Shown: one piece after another, positions 23,230-29,840 of the stretch | How positions within the stretch are numbered: the stretch's first letter is position 1 | Layout of the letters: each line of letters starts with the position of its first letter | IMG/VR virus record: IMGVR_UViG_3300046718_000600 | Location: 1 to 29,840 of that record | Source of the DNA: a virus | DNA: 29,840 nucleotides | Strand: one strand, 5' to 3' | Program-made: the position numbers and the translations under genes | Notes under the pieces: generated by a model | What the model saw: the letters and a program-made list of their open reading frames with translations, nothing else | What the model was told of the DNA's origin: nothing | The model's database searches: none

Positions 23230-24066
23230 ATGGTGAACGTCGGGGTAGCCAGCGGCATCAGTGGGAAGCAAGCGCATGTCACCGACGACAACGCGCTGCT
23301 CGTCTCCGTTTTCGAGCCGGTGGTTGTCCAGTCGAACAGCTTCGGCAAGATTCAGTTGGGTGGTGGCACGCAAGGCACCGTGAATGCTATCCGACTCACG
23401 CCCTATTTCGAGCAGCCAGATCAAGCACAGCGCGCGCTGAAGTCGACCAGTGCCAACGACTCAGGTACCGGCACGGGCGCTCGTCGGGTCCGCATCACGT
23501 ACTTCGACGCCTTGATGCACGGTCCTCTGGTGACCGACGTCATCATGAACGGGCTCAATCCTGCTCCGACGTCGGTGATGGACATGCGCTTCATCGAGAA
23601 GATGGAGGTCATCGAGGTCGGCTCTGGCGGCACGAACTCCGGCCCCATCACGCTCACGGTCACTGCGGCCGGTACGGGCGTCATCGGCAGCATCTCAGTG
23701 GGGACCGCGTTCGACATACGGACGTACTGGGCTCACCACTACATCGCCAACAACACGAAGCTGACCATCGGCGTCATCGATGCCGGGACGACCAGCGGTG
23801 TTAACGCTGAGGCGTTCATGGAGTACGTCAACCCGCTGAAGTCTGGTTCGCCCGAGGAGCAAATCTTCGGGTCGCTGTGCGTCGGCGGCGGCAACTCTTC
23901 GACCGTGCGCCCCGTTGCTCCGGCCTTCCTCGTCGTCGGCCCAGCCCGGCTCACGATGTACGTCATCCCGGCGGGCAACACCTCGAACTATTTCGCGTCC
24001 TTCGACTGGAAGGAAGAGCCCATCACCACACAGGAAAGCATCGGGCTCATCGGTGGTGCAGGATAG
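23230..24066 (+). CDS. Virion adaptor/decoration-like protein, second copy of the N-terminal motif
   Basis: 278 residues. The ATG at 23230 follows the upstream stop by 3 bases with no clear ribosome site, so coupling is likely. The start (SGKQAHVTDDNALLVSV, residues 11-27) matches the previous gene's motif. The body is beta-rich: IRTYWAHHYIANNTKL and LTMYVIPAGNTSNYF, then a short C-terminal tail (ESIGLIGGAG). Together with the previous gene it probably builds a shared surface. The function is not known. Confidence 0.65.
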   Translation: MVNVGVASGISGKQAHVTDDNALLVSVFEPVVVQSNSFGKIQLGGGTQGTVNAIRLTPYFEQPDQAQRALKSTSANDSGTGTGARRVRITYFDALMHGPLVTDVIMNGLNPAPTSVMDMRFIEKMEVIEVGSGGTNSGPITLTVTAAGTGVIGSISVGTAFDIRTYWAHHYIANNTKLTIGVIDAGTTSGVNAEAFMEYVNPLKSGSPEEQIFGSLCVGGGNSSTVRPVAPAFLVVGPARLTMYVIPAGNTSNYFASFDWKEEPITTQESIGLIGGAG

Positions 24067-24095
24067 CGACAAGCGGAGGCTATCCAGAGTAGAAT
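24066..24095 (+). promoter_or_regulatory. Candidate promoter before the 115-residue gene
   Basis: GCGACA (24066-24071) lies 18 bases before TAGAAT (24090-24095), in a 52-base gap that is long for this part of the operon. AGGAGG follows 9 bases later as the ribosome site. Weak evidence. Confidence 0.22.
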
Positions 24096-24118
24096 CCGTG
24101 AACTAGGAGGCAGCACCG

Positions 24119-24466
24119 ATGGGAATGCCCTTCTTCAACGACGCGGTCACGGTGCCTGTGGATGTGCCCGCATCCAGGGCGACCGTCACGGCCATGCGCT
24201 TGGTCAACACGACGGCTGCCAACGCCTACCTCCAGTTCTTCAATCGCCCGGCAGCTCAGGTCGTGTTGGGGACGACGCCTCCCATCTGGGTCGTGCGCTT
24301 GAGCGCCAATGAGGAAATCGTCTGGGGTCTGGACGAGGGTGTCGAACTCGGCGTGCTCCCCTCGACCGGCGTCCCGGCTCCGCCGGCTCGCATGTCTGTC
24401 GCGGGAACGACCACCCCGACGGGCGCAGCGACGGCTGCCATCTCGGCTTCGTTGGTGACGAAGTAG
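24119..24466 (+). CDS. Small beta-sandwich virion protein
   Basis: 115 residues with a recognisable pattern of phage structural beta domains: TVTAMRLVNTTAANAYLQFF, then VVLGTTPPIWVVRL, then GTTTPTGAATAAIS (TAANAYLQFFNRPAAQVVLG-type core). It has a strong ribosome site (GGAGG) before the ATG and its own candidate promoter. Similar short domains occur near fibre genes of large phages and are usually listed as hypothetical. I cannot name a function. Confidence 0.62.
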   Translation: MGMPFFNDAVTVPVDVPASRATVTAMRLVNTTAANAYLQFFNRPAAQVVLGTTPPIWVVRLSANEEIVWGLDEGVELGVLPSTGVPAPPARMSVAGTTTPTGAATAAISASLVTK

Positions 24467-24472
24467 CCGACG

Positions 24473-25546
24473 ATGCCGGCAGCAATCGACATCATCGGGA
24501 TTCTAGCGGACGGGACGAACCCGTCGCCGGCTCTCCCGCAGAACACCCGCCGCACCATCGGGTTGCAGCGGTCGACCGACATGCTCATCCGCATGACGGT
24601 GCTCTACCCTAATGGGGCTCCCGTTGACCTGACCAACGTCATCGTCATGTTCACGATGAAGCTGGTGCCCGAGCAGCCGCCGCTCATCTCACGGCTCGGG
24701 CTCCCGCCTTCCATCCCGGCGCCCACCAACCGGGTGGACTTCACGCTGGCGCCTATCGACACCATCTACCTGCCGGCGGGGCGCTACACCTGGGACGTCC
24801 GTGCGAAGTTCGGGCAGAAGTGGGAGACGCTGGTCGGGCTCTCGGTCTTCCTCATCGAGCCGAACGATGGAGACCCTGACCAGCCGCTGACGGTGGTCAG
24901 CCCGGTCGTGTTCTACGTCTGCAACCCTCCGCTCATCGCCAACCAGTCATTCGATGAGGGCATCTTCTCCATCCTCGAAATCGGCAACTCGTCCATCAAC
25001 CCGAGCGCGTCAGTTGTGTACAACCGCCCGCCAGATTCCGCTCAGGTGGTGGATGGGCTTCACGTTCCGCTCGATCTGGTCACGCCGTTCACGAACTGGC
25101 AGGAACCGTTCGTCTACACCCAGACCATCATCAACGCGGAGCAGGACTTCATCCTGACGGCGCTCAAGGCTGGTGAACCGCCGGCCACCTCGACCCTGTC
25201 GCTGTTCTGGCAGCCTCTGGTGTACTGGGGCTCGGCACCCATCCCCGGCGTCTACGATGCGAGCTTCATCACCGGGCTCTCGGACAGCAAGCTCCTGCCG
25301 TCGCAGGTCTACTCGCCTGGGTACAGTGCCGGCCCGACGGAGCACCTGTACTACGCGGTCCCGTCAGTGTACGAGGCGCAGCCCGGGAACTTCATCGACA
25401 CCCAGACGGGCATCGTGGCGGGGATGCACTTGGCGGAGTCGGGCGTCTCGGTGCTCAACGCCTTCTCGGTCCTCATCCCGTACGACATCTGGGAGTCGGA
25501 CGTAGCGGGCCTCGGTCCCATCACCCTGTCGGTTACTGGTGGCTGA
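24473..25546 (+). CDS. Baseplate-attached receptor-binding-type protein with BppU-like N-terminus
   Basis: 357 residues. The first 125 resemble an upper-baseplate (BppU-type) N-terminal domain: LQRSTDMLIRMTVLYPNG, PVDLTNVIVMFTMKL and LPAGRYTWDVRAKFG, followed by GLSVFLIEP. The C-terminal 110 residues (GSAPIPGVYDASFITGL, then LYYAVPSVYEAQPG, then NAFSVLIPYD) are homologous to the C-terminus of the next gene (GSAVPAAFTEAFIEALTGSG, LYIAYPTAFGTPAS, NAFSVLVPGG). I infer an N-terminal attachment domain and a C-terminal surface head. The ATG has no strong ribosome site; it follows the upstream stop by 6 bases. Confidence 0.68.
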   Translation: MPAAIDIIGILADGTNPSPALPQNTRRTIGLQRSTDMLIRMTVLYPNGAPVDLTNVIVMFTMKLVPEQPPLISRLGLPPSIPAPTNRVDFTLAPIDTIYLPAGRYTWDVRAKFGQKWETLVGLSVFLIEPNDGDPDQPLTVVSPVVFYVCNPPLIANQSFDEGIFSILEIGNSSINPSASVVYNRPPDSAQVVDGLHVPLDLVTPFTNWQEPFVYTQTIINAEQDFILTALKAGEPPATSTLSLFWQPLVYWGSAPIPGVYDASFITGLSDSKLLPSQVYSPGYSAGPTEHLYYAVPSVYEAQPGNFIDTQTGIVAGMHLAESGVSVLNAFSVLIPYDIWESDVAGLGPITLSVTGG

Positions 25547-26517
25547 TGCCTAACTCGAACATCCCCATCGATTCGCAGCTCGTCCGCCGCAACGATGCGG
25601 ACTTCGTCCTGGTTGATGACACCAACCTGGGCGGCTCGCTGCGTGTCGTGCCTGACCTCGTCGCACGCGCCAACATCCCGTCGAGCATGCTCAAGGTGGG
25701 GATGGTCGTGTTCGTCCAGTCGGACAGCACGTACTTCACGCTGACGGTTGTCTCGCCGCCCACGTACATCCCGCTCGTGTTCCCGGGCGGCCTGCCTCCG
25801 TTCAGCGGGACCGATGGCGCGGTGGTCGTTGAGGAGGGCAATCCGACGCCCTTCGCCGAGTTCCGGCAGCTCACCGAGGATGACATTCAGCCGGCTTTCG
25901 CGGACTCGCTCTTCTCGACGCTGGTTCAGGTGCAGGAGCTTGGCGCGTCCATCTCGGGTCCGCAGTTCACGGCGACCTACGTCGGTACGCCCATCGTTGC
26001 AACGCTGGCGGATGGCGTCGACTCGCAGTTCATCCCATCGCCGTTCCTGTCGTTCGGCTACGGGCCGCCGGGCACGTTCCCGGCTCGCAGCTACTCCAAG
26101 TCGACCATCAACGCGACGGTCACGTGGGTGCTCAATGCGAACGCCGCCAACAGCCCGAACCGCACGTCATCCATCACGGCGGTGTGGGAGGCTCGTCGGT
26201 TCTTCGGCAGCGCGGTGCCGGCGGCATTCACTGAGGCGTTCATCGAGGCGCTGACCGGCTCAGGGCTCGCGCCCAATGAGCTTGGCGTCTTCCCCTTCGC
26301 CGCGCCGACGGCTGGCAAGAAGCTCTACATCGCGTACCCGACCGCCTTCGGGACGCCGGCCAGCATCAAGGACCAGAACGGTATCCTGTTCCCGATGGTC
26401 GTGGCTGCTACTGCGGTTCCGGTCACGAACGCCTTCTCGGTCCTAGTTCCTGGCGGCTACACCGTGTTGGAGAGCTTCAATTTTATTACCCAACCTTTCA
26501 CGCTGACGGTGACCTGA
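25546..26517 (+). CDS. Receptor-binding-type fibre protein, C-terminus shared with upstream gene
   Basis: 323 residues, start coupled by TGATG. The N-terminus (GSLRVVPDLVARANIPSS, then KVGMVVFVQSDSTYF, about 29-65) matches that of the next gene (GGYRVVATLADRDAIPAS, KFGMIVFVQANGFAY). The C-terminus (about 225-323) is homologous to that of the previous gene. It is thus a chimera of both neighbours' modules. Probable role: surface fibre with an exchangeable binding head. The residues needed for ligand contact cannot be told. Confidence 0.68.
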   Translation: MPNSNIPIDSQLVRRNDADFVLVDDTNLGGSLRVVPDLVARANIPSSMLKVGMVVFVQSDSTYFTLTVVSPPTYIPLVFPGGLPPFSGTDGAVVVEEGNPTPFAEFRQLTEDDIQPAFADSLFSTLVQVQELGASISGPQFTATYVGTPIVATLADGVDSQFIPSPFLSFGYGPPGTFPARSYSKSTINATVTWVLNANAANSPNRTSSITAVWEARRFFGSAVPAAFTEAFIEALTGSGLAPNELGVFPFAAPTAGKKLYIAYPTAFGTPASIKDQNGILFPMVVAATAVPVTNAFSVLVPGGYTVLESFNFITQPFTLTVT

Positions 26518-27116
26518 TGGCTGCTGGAGACATCTTCGTCGGCGGTACCTTCCGACCCGGCGGCCCGTTCGGCATCACCGAGGACTCGCAGACCATCGGC
26601 GGCTACCGCGTGGTCGCGACGCTGGCAGACCGTGATGCCATCCCCGCGAGCATGCGGAAGTTCGGCATGATCGTGTTCGTCCAGGCCAACGGGTTCGCGT
26701 ACAAGCTGAATGCTGACCTGACGACGTACATCCAGACGGGCGCTGACTCTGTCCTGTCGAACACGGATTATGCGTGCGCGCCCACGGTCGCCATCGGCGA
26801 CATCATCTACCTGAGCGGTGTCGACACCATCGCCAAGGCATCGGCGTTCTCGCTGGCCACGATGCCGTCCATCGGGCTCGTCTACGCCAAGCCGACGTCG
26901 ACCAGCGCGGTGGTCATCTACGAGGGGGAGTTGGCGGTGTTCACTGGGCTCGTTCCAGGTACCCGGTACTACGCCTCGGTCGTGGCTGGCCAGATTGTGC
27001 CGCCCGGTGACGTCAACTTCCCGTCAGTGACTGGCAACGTGCTTCAGGATATCGGCCTCGCGCGGAACTCGACCACGCTGGTCATCGAAGGCACGTTCGC
27101 GACGATTGTTCTGTGA
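26517..27116 (+). CDS. Fibre-associated protein sharing the N-terminal module
   Basis: 199 residues, start coupled by TGATG. After a Gly-rich opening (FVGGTFRPGGPFGITED), residues about 26-60 hold the module shared with the previous gene. The rest is beta-rich: YACAPTVAIGDIIYLSG and GLVYAKPTSTSAVVIYEGEL, then GLVPGTRYYASVVAGQIVPP, a pattern found in the short repeats near the tips of phage fibres. Probably part of the fibre network; the exact role is unknown. Confidence 0.65.
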   Translation: MAAGDIFVGGTFRPGGPFGITEDSQTIGGYRVVATLADRDAIPASMRKFGMIVFVQANGFAYKLNADLTTYIQTGADSVLSNTDYACAPTVAIGDIIYLSGVDTIAKASAFSLATMPSIGLVYAKPTSTSAVVIYEGELAVFTGLVPGTRYYASVVAGQIVPPGDVNFPSVTGNVLQDIGLARNSTTLVIEGTFATIVL

Positions 27117-27134
27117 TGCCCGAGGAGACCTGAG

Positions 27135-29840
27135 ATGTCTGACTTTCGCGCGATCATTGGGAACCTCGCCATCGGGTCGTTGCAGCGCATTCAGGACACC
27201 GACGCGCTGCTCGTCGGCACGGGTATCAAGTCGAACACGGGCGACCTGAACCTCACCCCGGCGGGCTCCAACGTCGTCATCCCGGCTGCGAAGACTCTCC
27301 AGGTCGAGACGGTCACCGTCAGCGGGCTCCTGGCCACGACGGGCTCGGGCAACATCAACCTGCCCAACAACGGCTCGGCTCGGTTCCAGATTGGCAGCAT
27401 CTCGGTCGGCGCCACGGTCATCTCGGCGAACCTGAACACGCTGACCAACGGGTCGAACGCCGACGCGCTCCATACCCACAACTCGCTCGTCCCGGCTACG
27501 CGCACCATCACGGCGGGTCCTGGCCTCACGGGCGGCGGAGACCTCTCGGCGAACCGGACCATCTCGACCGGCGGCGTCGCCGATGCGACCTACTCCACGG
27601 GCTCGTTCACGTGGGCTGGTGCGAGCGGCAAGAACCTCTCCCTGGCCTCGACCGGTGCAGGGACGATTGGTGTCTCCTCGGCAGCAGCTCTCTCGTTGTC
27701 GGGCGGCGCTGCGTCCAGCCTCACCACGTCTGCCGGCGCTCTGACCATCACGGCAGCGGCAGCTTCGACGTGGGACTCCAAGGACGGCACGGTCAGAGCT
27801 GGCGTTTACGACCGTACGACCGCGGGCATCCTCAACTTGGGCGGCGTCGCGACCAGCGCCGTCATGAGCTTTGCGAGCGTTCAGGTCTGGAACTTCACGT
27901 CGGCGCGCATCGCGCCCATCACGGACAACACGGGGACGCTCGGTGCCCCGGCTGCCCGCTTCGCCAACACGTACTCGCTCATCCTCAAGAGTGGCGACAC
28001 CGCGGCGAACGACACGACGGGCTCGGCGCTTCAGATTCTGGCTCAGCTTGGCGGCCCCGCATCGGCAACTGCTGGCGGCGTCGGCGGGCAGATTTCAATT
28101 ACGGCTGGAGCCGGCGGTGCCTCGAACGGCACGCTCGTGGCTGGAGCCGGTGGCGCCACGACTGTTGTTGGCGGAATTGGCGGCGTTGGCTCGGCCAACA
28201 TCCAGGGCGCGACTGGTGGAACGGGCCAGTTCCAGGGTGGTCAGGGCGGCGACGGCACGGTGACGGTGTCCGCTGGTATCGGCGGCACGGCCAACCTCCG
28301 AGGTGGTCAGGGCGGAACCAACCTCGGCGGCGGAGCCGGGACTGGCGGCGCTGCTACGGTGCTCGGCGGTACCGGCGCGGCAGCGAGCGGGAGCAGCTCG
28401 GGCGGAACGGGCGGTGCCGCGAACCTGACCGGCGGTACTCCTGGCGCGTCCTCTGCGGGAGCCTCTGGCGGAGCCGGCGGCGCTGTCGTCATCACCTCTG
28501 GCAACGGCATCGCGAGCCCCGGTGTCGGCTTCACGGGCACGAATGCGGGCGGCTTCACGCTTCAGGGCGGCATTCCAGGCGCTCCTTCTGCGGGCACCAA
28601 CGGGACGACGGGGACCCTCGGAACGGCTGGCGGCGCTGCGACCGTTCTGACCATCTCTTCGGGTAACGGTTCGGCTGGGGCGGCCGGCGGCTCAGGTACG
28701 ACCGGGACCGGCGCGGCTGGTGGTACTGGCACTGGGTCAGGCACGACTCAGTTCAATCAGGGTACCGCTGGCGTCGGCGGAGCGGGCGGCGCTACGAGCG
28801 GCGGCGGTAATGCTGGGAACGGCGGTAACGGCGGCTCTGGTGGCACCTGGAGCATCATGGCTGGTGGCTCGTCCCGCTCTGGTGCGGGCGGCGTCGGCGG
28901 CAATACGACGGCCGGCGGAGCCGCTGGCGTCGGAGGCCAGGGTGGCTTGGGCACGGCCCTCAACCTCGCGACCGGGAACGCGGCCAACGGTGGAGCGGGC
29001 GGCAACGGTGGTGTCGCGACCGGTGGCGGCACGAACGGGAACGGTGGTCCTGGCGGCGCTGGTTCGACCATCACCATCGGCACGTTCTCCTCTCTGGTCG
29101 GCGGTACGGGTGGAACGGCTGGTGGTGTTGCCGCTTCGGGTGGAACCGGAGGAGCCGGCGGCGGCGTCACCATCCAGGCTGGCAACGGCGGGCTCGGTGG
29201 TGCCCCGAACGGCGGCACGACTGGAGCCGGTGGCGCGGCTGGAACCGCTAACCTTTCGAGCGGCAACGGCGCGGCAGCTCAGACGGTGGCTGGGACGGCG
29301 GGTGGGCAGACCATCATCGGTTGCGGAACTGGCGGCGCTTCGGATGGTGTCGGCAACGCGGGCACGGGCGGCGCCCTTCTTCTTCGTGCCGGCGTTGGTG
29401 GTGCGGGCTCGGGCAACATCTTCGGTGGCTCGGGTGGAACCGCGACCTTCCAGGGAAACCTCGGTGGAGCGGGAACTGCCACGGCGGTCGCGGGCAACGG
29501 TGGCGGTGTCACGATTTCTGGCGGTACTGCCGGTGCGAACAACGGCGGAGGCGGAGGCAACGGCGGTACGGTCACCGTCAACGGCGGCCTCGCGACGGGC
29601 GCGGGCATCAATGGTTCTATCATCTTTCAGATCGGTGGCATCACCAAGTGGACCATCGCGGGGACGGGCAACGGCAACCTGTTCCCGGCTGTCGACAACT
29701 CGGTCACCCTCGGAGACCCGACCCACCGTCTGAACGCGGTCTTCTCGTTCCTGGTTTCGACTGGCGGAACGACCGCCGCAGCTAACGACACGAACGGCGG
29801 TGGGCTCGTCCTGAACAGCCAGCAAGGCGGCGCGGCTCTC
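27135..29840 (+). CDS. Very glycine-rich tail fibre, 3' end outside window (partial)
   Basis: ATG 27135 follows GAGGAGACCTGAG and the frame has no stop in all 902 codons to the right edge. Order: N-terminal domain with LQVETVTVSGLLATTG and a DALHTHNSL motif (about 1-120); the common fibre sequence TITAGPGLTGGGDLSANRT (about 124-142); a beta region; a W-x-F...P-x-x-DN-x-x-TLG-x-P module (about 255-285); a glycine-rich block (about 306-824) with roughly two in five residues Gly; then a second copy of the TLG module (about 849-885: FPAVDNSVTLGDPTHRLN). The block is over 20 short strand-plus-Gly repeats. Similar glycine-rich regions form polyglycine II bundles or beta-solenoids in known adhesins. 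The second module copy suggests that the whole unit repeats further on. Confidence 0.8.
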   Translation, partial: MSDFRAIIGNLAIGSLQRIQDTDALLVGTGIKSNTGDLNLTPAGSNVVIPAAKTLQVETVTVSGLLATTGSGNINLPNNGSARFQIGSISVGATVISANLNTLTNGSNADALHTHNSLVPATRTITAGPGLTGGGDLSANRTISTGGVADATYSTGSFTWAGASGKNLSLASTGAGTIGVSSAAALSLSGGAASSLTTSAGALTITAAAASTWDSKDGTVRAGVYDRTTAGILNLGGVATSAVMSFASVQVWNFTSARIAPITDNTGTLGAPAARFANTYSLILKSGDTAANDTTGSALQILAQLGGPASATAGGVGGQISITAGAGGASNGTLVAGAGGATTVVGGIGGVGSANIQGATGGTGQFQGGQGGDGTVTVSAGIGGTANLRGGQGGTNLGGGAGTGGAATVLGGTGAAASGSSSGGTGGAANLTGGTPGASSAGASGGAGGAVVITSGNGIASPGVGFTGTNAGGFTLQGGIPGAPSAGTNGTTGTLGTAGGAATVLTISSGNGSAGAAGGSGTTGTGAAGGTGTGSGTTQFNQGTAGVGGAGGATSGGGNAGNGGNGGSGGTWSIMAGGSSRSGAGGVGGNTTAGGAAGVGGQGGLGTALNLATGNAANGGAGGNGGVATGGGTNGNGGPGGAGSTITIGTFSSLVGGTGGTAGGVAASGGTGGAGGGVTIQAGNGGLGGAPNGGTTGAGGAAGTANLSSGNGAAAQTVAGTAGGQTIIGCGTGGASDGVGNAGTGGALLLRAGVGGAGSGNIFGGSGGTATFQGNLGGAGTATAVAGNGGGVTISGGTAGANNGGGGGNGGTVTVNGGLATGAGINGSIIFQIGGITKWTIAGTGNGNLFPAVDNSVTLGDPTHRLNAVFSFLVSTGGTTAAANDTNGGGLVLNSQQGGAAL
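28050..29605 (+). repeat. Degenerate glycine-rich coding repeats
   Basis: Within the last gene, over 20 imperfect units of a short alternating strand followed by Gly-x-Gly-Gly, for example ISITAGAGG, ANIQGATGG, VTVSAGIGG, VTIQAGNGG, LLLRAGVGG and VTISGGTAG. Spacing varies (about 12-35 codons) and the DNA is not identical, so these are ancient or selected repeats and not recent tandem copies. Confidence 0.8.

Noticed and set aside
28737-29825. Long minus-strand and other + strand frames (27611-28666; 28720-29733) over the glycine-rich gene
   Set aside because: They are shadows of the glycine-codon repeats and give Arg/Ser/Ala or Pro-rich low-complexity products. The frame from 27135 has a good start, known fibre motifs and no stop.
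1-29840. Tailocin or extracellular contractile injection system
   Set aside because: Scaffold and major capsid genes sit next to the connector genes, so a complete phage is the simpler reading.

Overview
The window is a GC-rich, tightly packed block of virion genes, all on the + strand, from a tailed double-stranded DNA phage with a contractile tail (myovirus type, Caudoviricetes). A scaffold and a major capsid protein next to a tail sheath, tail tube, baseplate and fibres argue for a complete phage rather than a headless tailocin. The host cannot be named. The high GC, strong G/C bias at third codon positions and frequent GTG starts suggest a high-GC bacterium. No terminase, portal, lysis, replication, integrase or tRNA gene is visible.

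Layout. Positions 1-2958: end of an unknown virion-like gene, scaffold, major capsid protein. Positions 2959-3412: a 454-base gene-free gap holding an almost unbroken chain of stem-loops, read here as a candidate structured RNA. Positions 3413-5998: a small Lys/Pro-rich protein, then head-tail connector and tail-end proteins. Positions 6038-9367: sheath, an extra 178-residue virion-like protein, a terminator, and the tail tube. Positions 9381-11459: tail assembly chaperone with a programmed -1 frameshift, then the tape measure. Positions 11463-19035: baseplate (LysM protein, hub, spike, gp25-like wedge, J-like, I-like). Positions 19039-29840: a long accessory run of fibre and adaptor proteins, ending in a very glycine-rich fibre that is open at the right edge (902 codons with no stop).

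From connector to baseplate the order (adaptor/stopper, HK97 gp10-like, terminator, sheath, tube, chaperone, tape measure, LysM, hub, spike, gp25, J, I) is the order of the Bacillus PBSX xkd operon and of Mu/P2-like phages. Synteny therefore supports several calls whose sequences alone are weak. Most genes overlap by 1-8 bases or sit within 20 bases of each other, which suggests long co-transcripts with translational coupling.

The most unusual items are the structured RNA candidate after the capsid gene, the glycine-rich fibre with more than 20 short strand-and-glycine repeats, one small beta module present in both the sheath and a baseplate protein, a 12-bp inverted repeat before the capsid gene, a dnaX-like frameshift signal, and a 38-residue membrane protein among the fibre genes. 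All calls were made by eye; no database search was run.
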